This document shows, piece after piece, positions 1 to 9,641 of a stretch of DNA of 64,000 nucleotides. The DNA comes from Arenibacter sp. F26102 (GTDB lineage Bacteria; Bacteroidota; Bacteroidia; Flavobacteriales; Flavobacteriaceae): positions 248,770-312,769 of the forward strand of contig NZ_JALKBC010000004.1 of the NCBI RefSeq assembly GCF_023015865.1. Direction: 5' to 3'. A program made the position numbers and the translations under genes. A model generated the notes under the pieces. The model searched no databases, had not been told where the DNA came from, and worked only from the letters and a program-made list of their open reading frames with translations. The first letter of the stretch is position 1. Each line of letters opens with the position of its first letter.

Positions 1-1734
1 CAATATCCAAGAATTTATGGTAGAAGTGGTATCCTTTCTGATATCGTTCACCTCCTTCCCCTGTATGCTATTTACCCTCATGGTAATAATCGGGATATTG
101 TTCAGTACAGGATATCCATCGCGTAAAATCGTATTGGCTACAGCCTCTTTCTGTTCCGTTTGGATATCCAAAAGAATCATATTGGGACTATTGGGGTCTG
201 TGCCCATAGCCGTCTTGGCCAACAAAAAATCCTTAGTGAAATATAGGGTGCTGATCAAAAATGTTCCTATGCCAATAGCCAGTACCAAGGTAAGCGTTTG
301 GTTCTGCGGTCTAAAAAGGTTCAATAAACTATGACGGGCTGTAAAACTCCAAGAAGTAGGAAAGTATTTCTTTATGGCCTTCATAGCCAATCCAGACAAA
401 CCTGCCAGTATAACGAAGGTTATCAAAATTCCGGCCACAAATGACACGGAATACCTCCAATCCTTTAATAACCAAAAGGAAAAAAGAAACAAAAATCCTA
501 AAATTCCCAATGAGACCAACGCCAATCCTCTCTTAGATCTTGAACGGTCAACTTCCTGTACCCTTAAAGCCTGAAGTGGTGAAACATATAAGGTACTCAT
601 TAATGGGTAAAGGGCAAACAAAATGGACATAAATAGGCCTAGCAAAAGACCCATAGCTATTGCTTTTGGCGCTAGGGATATTTGTACATCCACAGGTAGC
701 AGATCCCCTAAAAATATAGGAAACACCTGTTGTAATATTAAGCCAACCAAGGTGCCTATAATTCCTCCAATCAATCCCAACGCCCCAATTTGTATTAAAT
801 AAATTAAAAAAGTTTGTCTTTTGGTAGCCCCTATGCATTTTAAAACGGCTACCGATCGTAATTTTTCCTTTATGTAAATGTTGATAGCACTTGCAATCCC
901 AATACAACCTAAAAGGAGGGCAATAAAAGCGACCAGATTAAGGAATTTCCCAAAATTACCATATCTCCGTCCCAGGTTGGCACTGGTGGAAGTGTGTGTG
1001 TCCAGATCCGCGCCTTCGGCATCCAGGAGCGGATCCAATTTTTTGTCCATTGCTTCAAGGTCTGCATCGGGCTGGACGAAATAAAATTCATAGTCCAACC
1101 TACTTCCCTTCTGGATCAATCCTGTTTCCTGTATAAACCTATATGGAATTACTACTGGAGGAGCAATGGAACTGAACAGCCCGGAACTCCCAGGTATGGA
1201 TCTTAAAGAGCCCGCAATAGGAAAGGTTACTTGACCAACTTTAATACTATCACCAGGTTGTAGGTTATATTGTAGCATAACTGTGGCATCCACCAAAGCG
1301 GCACCTTCCTGTTGATAGTTATTCGCTGCCGATACCGGTACCGTCTCCAAAACACCATAAAACGGAAATCCTCCTTCAATTCCCCGAACTTGAACCAATT
1401 TAGAGGTTCCCGATTTTGGAAAAGCGGCCATGGAGGGAAAGTTAACTTCTTTGGCATCAGGTCCCCCAAGGGAGTCCAAAATTCCTTCTACCCTTTCGTT
1501 GGGAGGATTTCTACTATCCACTATAAAATCGGCTCCCATTAAGGATTTCGATTGTTCGGAAATATTTTTTTTAAGATTATCCCCAAAGGACTGTATAGAG
1601 ACAACGGCGGCAATCCCCATAATGATGGAGGCCATAAAAAGCAGTAGTTTTCTCCTGCTGGCTTTGCCATCTCGCCATGCCATTTTTAGGAGCCACTGAA
1701 ACCCGGCCTTGGAAGTGTTGGTACGATTTTTCAC
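1..1734 (-). CDS. ABC transporter permease, YbbP/FtsX-MacB type (partial, C-terminus off window)
   Basis: Membrane half of an ABC exporter of the FtsX/MacB superfamily. 578 codons are visible and the frame is still open at base 1, so perhaps the last quarter to third is missing. Seen: an N-terminal membrane segment at about residues 25-47, a long extracytoplasmic region to about residue 260, an FtsX-like block of membrane helices at about 263-380 including a KCIGATKRQ loop, then two more helices and the start of a second soluble region. The GTG start at 1734 overlaps the stop of the ATPase gene by 4 bases (GTGA), which implies translational coupling; an ATG at 1683 is the alternative. The layout, with a cognate ATPase upstream and a divergent TesA-like esterase, matches ybbA-ybbP/tesA of E. 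coli. The substrate is unknown; lipid or lipoprotein handling is only inference. Confidence 0.9.
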   Translation of the reverse strand, partial: MKNRTNTSKAGFQWLLKMAWRDGKASRRKLLLFMASIIMGIAAVVSIQSFGDNLKKNISEQSKSLMGADFIVDSRNPPNERVEGILDSLGGPDAKEVNFPSMAAFPKSGTSKLVQVRGIEGGFPFYGVLETVPVSAANNYQQEGAALVDATVMLQYNLQPGDSIKVGQVTFPIAGSLRSIPGSSGLFSSIAPPVVIPYRFIQETGLIQKGSRLDYEFYFVQPDADLEAMDKKLDPLLDAEGADLDTHTSTSANLGRRYGNFGKFLNLVAFIALLLGCIGIASAINIYIKEKLRSVAVLKCIGATKRQTFLIYLIQIGALGLIGGIIGTLVGLILQQVFPIFLGDLLPVDVQISLAPKAIAMGLLLGLFMSILFALYPLMSTLYVSPLQALRVQEVDRSRSKRGLALVSLGILGFLFLFSFWLLKDWRYSVSFVAGILITFVILAGLSGLAMKAIKKYFPTSWSFTARHSLLNLFRPQNQTLTLVLAIGIGTFLISTLYFTKDFLLAKTAMGTDPNSPNMILLDIQTEQKEAVANTILRDGYPVLNNIPIITMRVNSIQGKEVNDIRKDTTSTINSWIL

Positions 1735-2420
1735 AAAGCAGTTGTTTTCTGGTTGGCGATAATCTTGCCTCCTTTTAACCTTAAAATGTGTTGGGTCTTG
1801 GCTGCCAATTCCAAATCATGGGTTACTATAACCAAGGTAGTGCCGGCATCTGCATTGAGCTGGAAAAGTAACTGAATTACCTTCTCCCCTGTTTCTGCGT
1901 CTAAATTACCAGTAGGTTCATCGGCAAATAGGATGGATGGATTATTGGAGAATGCCCTGGCCAGTGCAACACGTTGTTGCTCACCACCAGAAAGTTGTGA
2001 GGGATAATGATGAAAACGATTTTGCAAACCAACCTTGTCCAGTAGTTCCATCCCGTTCTTCATAGCATTTTTATCGCCCCTTAATTCCAGTGGAATCGCA
2101 ACATTTTCCAGAGCAGTAAGCGTTGGCAGTAATTGGAAATCCTGAAATACAAAACCTACATGCCTATTTCGCAGTATGGCTCTTTCGTCTTCGCTTAAAC
2201 TTCCAAGCTCGGTACCGCATAAGGTCACCGTACCCGAATCCGGTTGGTCCAAACCTGCACATAAACCTAACAAGGTAGTTTTTCCGCTGCCGGAAGGCCC
2301 TACGATGGAAAAAGAATCCCTCTCTTCTACATCAAAGGTAATATCCTGCAATACCGTAAGTTTTTTGGAACCACTACTATAGATTTTCCCTAAATTGTTC
2401 ACGTTTAATATCTTTGCCAT
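1731..2420 (-). CDS. ABC transporter ATP-binding protein, YbbA/LolD-like
   Basis: Cytoplasmic ATPase that powers the downstream permease. All nucleotide-binding motifs are visible: Walker [10 protein letters not shown] (residues 41-49), Q-loop VFQDFQ (91-96), signature LSGGEQQ (143-149), Walker B ILFADEP (163-169) and the H-loop THD at about 200. At 229 aa it is a normal length for the MacB/LolD/YbbA group. I chose the ATG at 2420 (MAKILNV) over an in-frame ATG 12 codons upstream because family homology begins there. The stop overlaps the permease start by 4 bases. The gene diverges from the TesA-like esterase across roughly 70 bases. Confidence 0.93.
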   Translation of the reverse strand: MAKILNVNNLGKIYSSGSKKLTVLQDITFDVEERDSFSIVGPSGSGKTTLLGLCAGLDQPDSGTVTLCGTELGSLSEDERAILRNRHVGFVFQDFQLLPTLTALENVAIPLELRGDKNAMKNGMELLDKVGLQNRFHHYPSQLSGGEQQRVALARAFSNNPSILFADEPTGNLDAETGEKVIQLLFQLNADAGTTLVIVTHDLELAAKTQHILRLKGGKIIANQKTTAL

Positions 2421-2492
2421 ATAATGTCTATTTCGTGGTTTTCCTGAAGTAGGCAAAATACAGAAATGATTTTGATTTTAATCCAATATCCT

Positions 2493-3182
2493 ATGCGAAC
2501 CTTGTTAAGATTTTCTTATATATTTTTTATTTTTTGCGCCTCTTGCGGGAATTTGGGCACCAAGAATCCTGCTTTTGAAGAAAAGGAGAAAAATGGTTCT
2601 GAAAGCGTAGTTGATACCAAAACTGAAAAAAAAGTTATTTTGTTTTTTGGAAACAGCCTTACAGCTGGAATGGGGCTCGACCCCAATGAGGCTTTTCCAG
2701 CCTTGATCCAAGCAAAAATTGATTCTTTGCAGTTGCCATTTAAGGTGATAAACGCCGGTTTAAGTGGTGAAACTACTGCTAGTGGTAAAAATAGAATTAG
2801 CTGGGTGCTAAATGGAGATGTAGATGTATTTGTATTGGAACTCGGCGCCAATGATGGACTTCGTGGTATTTCACTGGAAGAAACGCGTAAGAATTTACAG
2901 GAAATTATAGATGTGGTACATCAGAAAAACCCTAATACGACCATTATATTGGCGGGAATGCAAATTCCTCCCAATTTAGGTCAGGAATACACCAAAGAAT
3001 TTAAGGATATATTTCCTGCACTAGCACAAAAGTATGATATTGGTCTAATCCCATTTCTTCTGGAGGATGTGGCAGGTAATCCTGAGCTTAATCAGGCAGA
3101 TGGTATACATCCCACTGCGGAAGGACAAAAAATAATCGCCAATAATATCTGGCCAATAATCACTGAAGCGATTAGGAAGTAG
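2493..3182 (+). CDS. SGNH/GDSL esterase lipoprotein, TesA-like arylesterase
   Basis: Serine esterase of the SGNH fold. Blocks visible with the start at 2493: GNSLT with nucleophile Ser55, an Asn in LGAND (about 120), and the catalytic pair Asp203/His206 in DGIHPTAEG. The N-terminus is a short hydrophobic signal ending CAS-C18, a lipobox, so the protein is probably a periplasm-facing lipoprotein, unlike E. coli TesA, which has an ordinary cleaved signal. An upstream in-frame ATG at 2466 would add nine residues and weaken the signal. It is divergent to the ABC exporter, as in E. coli. Substrates are probably acyl or aryl esters, lysophospholipids or thioesters; the exact one cannot be read from sequence. 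Confidence 0.9.
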   Translation: MRTLLRFSYIFFIFCASCGNLGTKNPAFEEKEKNGSESVVDTKTEKKVILFFGNSLTAGMGLDPNEAFPALIQAKIDSLQLPFKVINAGLSGETTASGKNRISWVLNGDVDVFVLELGANDGLRGISLEETRKNLQEIIDVVHQKNPNTTIILAGMQIPPNLGQEYTKEFKDIFPALAQKYDIGLIPFLLEDVAGNPELNQADGIHPTAEGQKIIANNIWPIITEAIRK

Positions 3183-3308
3183 ATTTTTATGGCTTTTACC
3201 CCGATTTCCTTTTAAGTTAGTGGTAGGCTGTAAAACCCAACAAGAATTAATTATTCTAACTTGGGGAATAAGAAAAAAATGAAAGGTCACAAAAACTATT
3301 ATAAATGA

Positions 3309-3343
3309 CCAATCCCCGAGCTAAGCCCAGGGATTGGTTTTTT
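3309..3343 (+). terminator. Rho-independent terminator after the esterase gene
   Basis: Stem CCAATCCC (3309-3316) pairs with GGGATTGG (3330-3337) and is followed by six T. It lies between the convergent esterase and carB genes and is oriented for the plus strand. Confidence 0.75.
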
Positions 3344-3380
3344 GGAAATTGTTTTCCTGTGAAATTCGCAAATTTTAGGT

Positions 3381-6233
3381 TTACTTGCTCAAGTACATCT
3401 TACGTCTAGAGTACAAATTGTAAAACTCATCGTCCTTAAGACTGTCTATAAACAAAATGCTCTCCCCTGTACTCTTCATTTCCGGTCCTAAATTCTTATT
3501 TACGTTCGGGAATTTATTAAAGGAAAATACGGGTTGTTTTATGGCAAAACCTTCCAATTGAGGATTAAAGTTAAAATCTTTTACTTTTTTCTCGCCCAAC
3601 ATCACCTTGGTGGCATAGTTTACATATGGCTCCTTGTAGGCTTTCGCAATAAATGGTACGGTTCTGGAAGCTCTAGGATTAGCTTCAATGATATAAACGA
3701 TATCATCTTTGATTGCGAATTGAATATTGATCAACCCTACCGTGTTAAGTGCCAAGGCAATTTTCTTGGTATGGTCCTTTATCTGCTGCATTACAAATTC
3801 ACCCAAATTAAAAGGAGGCAAGGTAGCGTTGGAATCGCCGGAGTGGATTCCACATGGTTCTATGTGCTCCATAATTCCGATGATGTATACATCTTCCCCG
3901 TCACAAATGGCATCAGCTTCTGCTTCAATGGCGCCATCCAAATAATGGTCCAACAACAATTTATTGTTAGGTATTTTTCTTAAAAGATCTACAACATGTG
4001 CTTCCAACTCCTCTTTATTGATCACAATCTTCATTCCCTGTCCTCCCAGTACGTAGGATGGTCTAACCAATAAAGGAAAGTCCAGTTCATCTGAAAGTGC
4101 TAATGCTTCATCAGCCGTTTCGGCCACACCAAACTGTGGGAAAGGAATGTTATTTTCCAATAATAAGTTTGAGAAACTTCCTCGGTCCTCAGCCAGATCC
4201 AATGCTTTGAAACTGGTGCCGATTATTTTTATTCCGTATTTATCCAATTTTTCTGCCAACTTAAGTGCCGTTTGCCCTCCAAGTTGAACAATAACGCCCT
4301 CTGGCTTTTCGTGCCTTATAATATCATAGATATGTTCCCAGAAGACAGGCTCAAAATAAAGTTTGTCAGAGATATCAAAATCAGTTGATACCGTTTCAGG
4401 ATTACAGTTGATCATGATGGTCTCATAACCACACTCCGATGCAGCCAACACACCGTGTACACAGCAGTAATCAAATTCTATACCCTGTCCTATTCGGTTT
4501 GGTCCAGATCCTAAGACCACAATCTTTTTCTTATCGGTTACAATGCTATCGTTCTCCACATATCTTTTTCCGTCCGGAGTTTCTATTTCTGCCTCGAAAG
4601 TAGAATAATAATAAGGGGTCATTGCCTTAAACTCGGCTGCACAGGTATCAACCAACTTGTAAATCCTATTAATATTAAGGGCTACACGTTTGTTGTATAC
4701 TTCACTCTCATAGCAATCCAACATATGGGCTATTTGCCTGTCGGCAAAGCCTTTTTGCTTGGCTTCCAACAAAAGATCTTTGGAAAGTGTTTCAATGTTA
4801 TAGTTGGAAATTTCTTTTTCCAATTGATAAAGCTCTTCGTATTGCTTTAAGAACCACATATCTATTTTGGTAATCTCATGGATTCTGCTCAAAGGGATCC
4901 CCAATTGTATGGCATCATAGATAACAAAAACTCGGTCCCAACTGGGAATCGTCAGTTTGCTAATGATTTCATCATAATTTGTGTACCCTTTGCCATCGGC
5001 TCCAAGTCCGTTCCTTTTTATTTCCAATGACTGGGTGGCTTTGTGTAGGGCTTCCTGAAAGGAACGACCAATACCCATTACCTCTCCTACCGACTTCATT
5101 TGGAGTCCCAAAGTTCTGTCCGAACCTTCAAATTTATCAAAATTCCAACGTGGTATTTTTACAATAACATAATCCAACGTAGGTTCAAATAAAGCTGAAG
5201 TAGATTTTGTAATTTGATTGCTAAGCTCATTTAGATTATACCCAATAGCAAGTTTAGCAGCTATCTTGGCGATAGGATAACCAGTGGCTTTGGAAGCCAA
5301 TGCTGATGATCTGGACACCCTTGGATTGATTTCTATAGCAATAATATCTTCTTTTTCATCTGGACTTACCGCAAACTGCACATTACATCCACCTGCAAAA
5401 TCCCCAATACTGCGCATCATATGAATTGCCATATCACGCATTTTCTGAAAGGTTTTATCGGATAGGGTCATTGCTGGTGCAACGGTTATAGAATCACCGG
5501 TATGGATTCCCATCGGATCCATATTTTCAATGGTACAAATAATGACTACATTGTCATTCTTGTCCCTTAGCAACTCCAATTCGTACTCTTTCCAGCCCAT
5601 TAGGGCCTTATCGATCATAACCTCGTGAATTGGGGAAACTTCAAGTCCAAGACTAAGAAGTTCATCAAAATCCTCTGGTTTATAGACTATTGATGCTCCT
5701 GCACCACCAAGGGTATAAGAAGCTCGTATTACCAATGGAAATCCAAACTCCTGGGCAATTTCCTTCCCTTTAAGAAAGGAGGTGGCAGTTGCTTGAGCTG
5801 CCATACCTATGCCAATTTTAAGCATCAACTCCCGGAATTTCTCCCGGTCTTCAGTTATATTTATGGCAGCAATATCTACCCCTATTATTTTTACTCCGTA
5901 ATCTTCCCAAATTCCTTTAGTATCCGCTTCTATACAAAGATTTAATGCCGTTTGACCACCCATTGTAGGTAAAACCGCATCTATATTGGGATGTTTTTCC
6001 AAAATCTCCCTTATGGATTTTGTAGTCAAAGGTTTTAAATAAACATGATCCGCCATGGTTGGGTCGGTCATGATCGTAGCAGGATTACTGTTGATAAGTA
6101 TGGTTTCTATGCCGTCTTCTCTTAATGATCTTAATGCCTGTGTACCTGAATAATCGAACTCACAAGCTTGACCAATAACAATAGGGCCGGAACCAATAAT
6201 TAAAATAGAATTTAAATCTTTTCTTTTGGGCAT
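3381..6233 (-). CDS. carB: Carbamoyl-phosphate synthase large subunit
   Basis: Makes carbamoyl phosphate from bicarbonate, ammonia delivered by CarA, and two ATP, for pyrimidine and arginine synthesis. The two homologous ATP-grasp halves are clear: GSGPIVIGQACEFDYSG near residue 14 and GSGPNRIGQGIEFDYCC near residue 576, each followed by its GGQTAL motif and ATP-binding core. It is 950 aa long, against about 1073 in E. coli. The missing part is the C-terminal MGS-like allosteric domain: the protein ends soon after the second synthetase half (FYNLYSRRKMYLSK). carA is not in the window. The start is the ATG at 6233, about 100 bases downstream of rpmH, with a terminator between them, so carB probably has its own promoter. 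Confidence 0.97.
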   Translation of the reverse strand: MPKRKDLNSILIIGSGPIVIGQACEFDYSGTQALRSLREDGIETILINSNPATIMTDPTMADHVYLKPLTTKSIREILEKHPNIDAVLPTMGGQTALNLCIEADTKGIWEDYGVKIIGVDIAAINITEDREKFRELMLKIGIGMAAQATATSFLKGKEIAQEFGFPLVIRASYTLGGAGASIVYKPEDFDELLSLGLEVSPIHEVMIDKALMGWKEYELELLRDKNDNVVIICTIENMDPMGIHTGDSITVAPAMTLSDKTFQKMRDMAIHMMRSIGDFAGGCNVQFAVSPDEKEDIIAIEINPRVSRSSALASKATGYPIAKIAAKLAIGYNLNELSNQITKSTSALFEPTLDYVIVKIPRWNFDKFEGSDRTLGLQMKSVGEVMGIGRSFQEALHKATQSLEIKRNGLGADGKGYTNYDEIISKLTIPSWDRVFVIYDAIQLGIPLSRIHEITKIDMWFLKQYEELYQLEKEISNYNIETLSKDLLLEAKQKGFADRQIAHMLDCYESEVYNKRVALNINRIYKLVDTCAAEFKAMTPYYYSTFEAEIETPDGKRYVENDSIVTDKKKIVVLGSGPNRIGQGIEFDYCCVHGVLAASECGYETIMINCNPETVSTDFDISDKLYFEPVFWEHIYDIIRHEKPEGVIVQLGGQTALKLAEKLDKYGIKIIGTSFKALDLAEDRGSFSNLLLENNIPFPQFGVAETADEALALSDELDFPLLVRPSYVLGGQGMKIVINKEELEAHVVDLLRKIPNNKLLLDHYLDGAIEAEADAICDGEDVYIIGIMEHIEPCGIHSGDSNATLPPFNLGEFVMQQIKDHTKKIALALNTVGLINIQFAIKDDIVYIIEANPRASRTVPFIAKAYKEPYVNYATKVMLGEKKVKDFNFNPQLEGFAIKQPVFSFNKFPNVNKNLGPEMKSTGESILFIDSLKDDEFYNLYSRRKMYLSK

Positions 6234-6272
6234 TTTAATAATTATTTATAATATGAAAAAAAGGGAATTGGA

Positions 6273-6307
6273 CAAAAAAAAGGTGCTACTTCGGAAAAAG
6301 TAACACC
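6273..6307 (-). terminator. Rho-independent terminator of rpmH
   Basis: Read on the minus strand, GGTGTTACTT (6307-6298) pairs with AAGTAGCACC (6291-6282), with one U-G wobble, and is followed by a run of eight T (6281-6274). It separates rpmH from carB. The wobble pairs only in minus-strand RNA, which supports this orientation. Confidence 0.85.
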
Positions 6308-6335
6308 TTGTTATTTTAAAAAAACAATTCTATCA

Positions 6336-6497
6336 TTATTTTTTGTGCTTCAGCTCCGAGGATACAGATAATTTCTTTCTTCCCTTTGCTCTTCTTCTAG
6401 CTAGAACTTTTCTACCATTGGCAGTAGCCATACGTTCTCTAAAACCATGTTTGTTTTTTCTCTTCCTTTTTGATGGTTGAAATGTTCTTTTGCTCAT
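6336..6497 (-). CDS. rpmH: 50S ribosomal protein L34
   Basis: A 53-residue, very basic protein beginning [19 protein letters not shown] and containing the L34 core [23 protein letters not shown]34 is a small protein of the large ribosomal subunit. The length is normal for Bacteroidota, where a short C-terminal extension (here [10 protein letters not shown]) is common. The gene sits alone with its own strong terminator. It is not next to rnpA or dnaA, unlike the arrangement in many proteobacteria and firmicutes; here it is followed by carB. Confidence 0.97.
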   Translation of the reverse strand: MSKRTFQPSKRKRKNKHGFRERMATANGRKVLARRRAKGRKKLSVSSELKHKK

Positions 6498-6666
6498 CGT
6501 AGCGAATTTTTTATAGTATGCTTAAATTTCTGTTGACAATGTTTAAATCTTGCTTCTTAGACAGCAAAATCCGGCTGCAAATATACAAAGAGTTTTTTCA
6601 TTGGCAAATCAAATTAAAAAAATATTTTTTTTAGGATTGCCCACCCTAAGGCCCACAGTATTTTAT

Positions 6667-6674
6667 TACTTTTG
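6667..6674 (+). promoter_or_regulatory. Candidate Bacteroidota -7 element upstream of the DUF6263-like gene
   Basis: TACTTTTG fits TAnnTTTG and lies 29 bases before the ATG at 6704. No convincing -33 TTG is seen at the usual spacing, so this is only a candidate. Confidence 0.4.
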
Positions 6675-6703
6675 CATCTGCTTAACCGGAATGACAGTTT
6701 AAC

Positions 6704-7588
6704 ATGAAGCGCTTTTTATTTTTAATGGTTTGCATCCTTTGCAATACGGGTGTTTTTGGACAAACCACATTGCAATATCACTTAAAAAAGGGCGATGTTT
6801 TTAAGATCAAACAGGATGCAGAGCAAGTAATTACACAAGAATTGGATGGTGCGTCCCACGAAATTACGAATCATATTGATGGAGTTCTGGAATTTAAAGT
6901 ACTTGGGGAAATCAATAATGGGTATGAGGTAACATTGACATTTAAGGATTTAAACCTAAAAATGAGCTCCAGTATCCAAGGGGAGTTAATGAATGTGAAG
7001 GCGAAAGAGGTCAAGGAAGAAGACATGCAGTCCAAAATATTCAATACAATATTGAACAATCCAGTGAAAATAGTTTTGGCCAAGAACGGAAATATATTGA
7101 AAGTACAGGGTGGCGATAGCCTGGTATCCAAAATGGCAAGGGCCTCGGGTTTGGAAGATGAATTTTCTATCAATATGATGAAAACATCCTTGAAAAATGA
7201 GTTTGGATCGGAAGCTTTGTCCAATAGTTACAAGCAGATGACCTTTATTTATCCTGATAAAAAAGTCAATATAAACGACAAATGGGAGAACGCATATGAT
7301 GGTAAATTAAAGACCGCCAATACCTGGACCCTTAAGAGTATTGTTGATAACAAGACGAAGATTAGTGGCAAGGCCAAGGTATTGATGGATATAACGGATG
7401 CCAATACCAGTATGAAACTAAGCGGGACACAGACCACGACGGTCACTGCCGACACTAATTCCGGTTTTATTATAAATATGCTGGTAGAAAGCCTTACCAG
7501 TGGCATGTCCACAATGACACAAATGGGAGGAGAAGAGATTCCAACCACTATAAAATCTAAAATTACATACGAATTAATTAAAAAGTAA
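6704..7588 (+). CDS. Secreted protein, DUF6263-like, function unknown
   Basis: A 294-residue protein with a clear N-terminal signal peptide (hydrophobic residues 4-17, cleavage near VFG-Q20). It is therefore exported, probably to the periplasm; no lipobox is seen. The rest is beta-rich, with an early LKKGDVFKIKQDAEQ segment and a later NDKWENAYDGKL segment, the layout of bacteroidetal DUF6263 proteins as I recall them. No catalytic motif is recognisable. Its stop is one base from the start of the TPR membrane protein (7590), so the two are probably co-transcribed. Family assignment is from memory of the pattern, and function is unknown. Confidence 0.75.
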   Translation: MKRFLFLMVCILCNTGVFGQTTLQYHLKKGDVFKIKQDAEQVITQELDGASHEITNHIDGVLEFKVLGEINNGYEVTLTFKDLNLKMSSSIQGELMNVKAKEVKEEDMQSKIFNTILNNPVKIVLAKNGNILKVQGGDSLVSKMARASGLEDEFSINMMKTSLKNEFGSEALSNSYKQMTFIYPDKKVNINDKWENAYDGKLKTANTWTLKSIVDNKTKISGKAKVLMDITDANTSMKLSGTQTTTVTADTNSGFIINMLVESLTSGMSTMTQMGGEEIPTTIKSKITYELIKK

Positions 7589-7589
7589 T

Positions 7590-8105
7590 ATGTTCAACAA
7601 AAATTTAAAAATAGTCATAGCTGCTCTGATCATAGCTTATGCAGTATATCAATTTATAGAAGGTAATATCGGAAATGGGATTTCCTTGATTCTCCTCTCC
7701 TCTATTTTTATATTTCTATATTTTAGGAATGAAATTATTTTGTTGGCGTTCTTAAGAATGCGTAAGCAAGATTTGGCGGGTACCAAAAAATGGCTTGATA
7801 AAATAAAAAATCCGGATGCTGCCCTTACCCAAAAGCAAAATGGTTATTATAATTACTTAAACGGAATTATTTTTTCACAGACCAATCTTACCCAAGCCGA
7901 AAAATATTTTAAAAAAGCATTAAAATTTGGCCTTAACATGGATTATGATGTGGCGATGGCCAAATTAAGCCTTGCCGGTATTGCAATGCAAAAACGCAGA
8001 AAAAGAGAGGCTACCATGCTTTTGAACGAGGCCAAGAAGTTGGACAAACAAAATATGCTGGCAGAACAGATTAAGATGATGCAGCAGCAGATGAAAAAAA
8101 TCTAA
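7590..8105 (+). CDS. Membrane protein with C-terminal TPR-like helices, hypothetical
   Basis: 171 residues. Two hydrophobic segments (about 7-23 and 28-47) are followed by a basic stretch and a helical region containing a TPR-like unit (TQAEKYFKKALKFGLNMDYDVA, about 107-128, then a second helix pair to 165). It is probably anchored in the inner membrane with a cytoplasmic TPR scaffold. It starts one base after the DUF6263-like gene and its stop faces the convergent cls gene. I do not recognise a specific function; TPR units usually mediate protein-protein contacts. Confidence 0.75.
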   Translation: MFNKNLKIVIAALIIAYAVYQFIEGNIGNGISLILLSSIFIFLYFRNEIILLAFLRMRKQDLAGTKKWLDKIKNPDAALTQKQNGYYNYLNGIIFSQTNLTQAEKYFKKALKFGLNMDYDVAMAKLSLAGIAMQKRRKREATMLLNEAKKLDKQNMLAEQIKMMQQQMKKI

Positions 8106-8177
8106 GGCCCGGCCTATGATTTTTCCTGTTATTGGAATCTAGAAGTTCATTACTATGCAATCGGGGATATGTATGAT

Positions 8178-9641
8178 TTACAATAAAGGGGCCAATAGTC
8201 TACTAAAGGATTCCTTTAACCTTCTGTTTATATTTCTGTCCTTCCATCGCTCCATGGTAACTTCATCGCAGTCCTCTAGGTCCAAATTGAATTGCTTTCG
8301 CATTTGTTGATTAATGCCTTTATCGTATACCAGGGCATTTATTTCAAAATTCATGGAGAAACTCCTATAGTCCATATTGGCTGTCCCGATGCTAGAAAAC
8401 ATATCGTCGATCACCAAGGTCTTAGCGTGTACAAAACCCTTTCTATACCTATTGATTACAATTCCTGAATTTAAACATTCTTCTATATAGGAGTCGGTTG
8501 CATATTGGGCAGCCCACGAATCCGATTCATAGGGCAAAATAACCTTTACCTCCACTCCACTCCTCGAAGCCGTTGTCAAAGCTGTCATAATAGCATTATT
8601 TGGAATAAAGTAAGGTGTTGTGATCAGAATACTTTCCCTTGCGGAATTAATGGCGCAGAACATAACTTCCATAATATTTGCCCAATCACTGTCCGGGCCA
8701 CTTGCTGCGATTTGAACTGCTACCGGCTTTTGTGAAGCGGCTTTTTGTTTGGGAAGTAGAATTTCTTCAATTTCCATATTTTCCTTGGCCGCAAAATTCC
8801 AACTTAATAGAAAAGCAGACTGAAGGGCGCCTACGGCTCCGCCTGTAATGCGTAAATGCGTATCTCTCCAATATCTTTCATTATCAAAGGTATTGTCGTA
8901 TTTCTGATCCAGATTAATTCCTCCAACATAACCAATGTCACCATCGATTACGACAATCTTCCTATGATCTCTATAATTTAATTTGCTGGTAGAGTTAGAA
9001 AATAGTACGGGCATAAACGCAAAATGCTTCACCCCGCAAGCAGTAAGTTTCTTCTTGTTTTTATTTGATATGTCGCTACCCACATCGTCATAGATCAATC
9101 GAACCAATAAACCCTCCTCTGCTTTTTGGCAAAGTATATCTATAATCTCCGTACCCAGGCCATTGTCAAAAAGTACAAAATATTCCAAGTGAATATGGTG
9201 CTTTGCATTCTTCAGGTCCTCTCGTAGCAATTTAAACTTTGCTTCACCATTGATTAGGATGTCAACCTCGTTATCAAACGTAAGAACGGAATTTTCGTTG
9301 TTACGCATTAGTCGGTAGATCTTAAAAATACCTTCCCCGAAAACTTCCTTTAAATCCTCCCTTTCTTCCCTATTTAGACCAAATTTGTTTCGCCATTGGC
9401 TTAGTCGGTGATTATCTTGGACGTACTTTTTTTGAAAAATCTTGTCCTTTCTGTAGTCTTGACCAAAAAAATAATAGACCAAAGGCCCTATGAAGGGTAA
9501 TGTTGCCAAGACAAAAATATAAGACAAGGTCTTAACCGGATTTCTATTTTTTAGAACGATTAAGACCGAAAGACTTATGGCCAACAAATAATTAATTCCT
9601 AAAAGCAATGACCAAATATTCTCTTTTAGGAAAGACATCAT
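8178..9641 (-). CDS. cls: Cardiolipin synthase (PLD superfamily)
   Basis: Condenses phosphatidylglycerol-type lipids to cardiolipin in the inner membrane. Two N-terminal membrane segments (about 10-27 and 37-57) carry the PLDNTERM-type region with YFFGQDYRK. Two HKD catalytic motifs follow: HRKIVVIDGDIGYVGG near residue 220 and HAKTLVIDDMFSSIGTANMD near residue 400. At 487 aa it is typical of ClsA-type enzymes. The start is the first of two tandem ATG codons (9641), directly abutting the TAA stop of the upstream transglycosylase gene with no base between them, so the two genes are probably one transcript. Confidence 0.95.
   Translation of the reverse strand: MMSFLKENIWSLLLGINYLLAISLSVLIVLKNRNPVKTLSYIFVLATLPFIGPLVYYFFGQDYRKDKIFQKKYVQDNHRLSQWRNKFGLNREEREDLKEVFGEGIFKIYRLMRNNENSVLTFDNEVDILINGEAKFKLLREDLKNAKHHIHLEYFVLFDNGLGTEIIDILCQKAEEGLLVRLIYDDVGSDISNKNKKKLTACGVKHFAFMPVLFSNSTSKLNYRDHRKIVVIDGDIGYVGGINLDQKYDNTFDNERYWRDTHLRITGGAVGALQSAFLLSWNFAAKENMEIEEILLPKQKAASQKPVAVQIAASGPDSDWANIMEVMFCAINSARESILITTPYFIPNNAIMTALTTASRSGVEVKVILPYESDSWAAQYATDSYIEECLNSGIVINRYRKGFVHAKTLVIDDMFSSIGTANMDYRSFSMNFEINALVYDKGINQQMRKQFNLDLEDCDEVTMERWKDRNINRRLKESFSRLLAPLL

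Noticed and set aside
878-1206. Plus-strand open frames inside the left-edge permease
   Set aside because: They are antisense to a continuous permease frame with recognisable FtsX-type helices, with no start signals or homology of their own.
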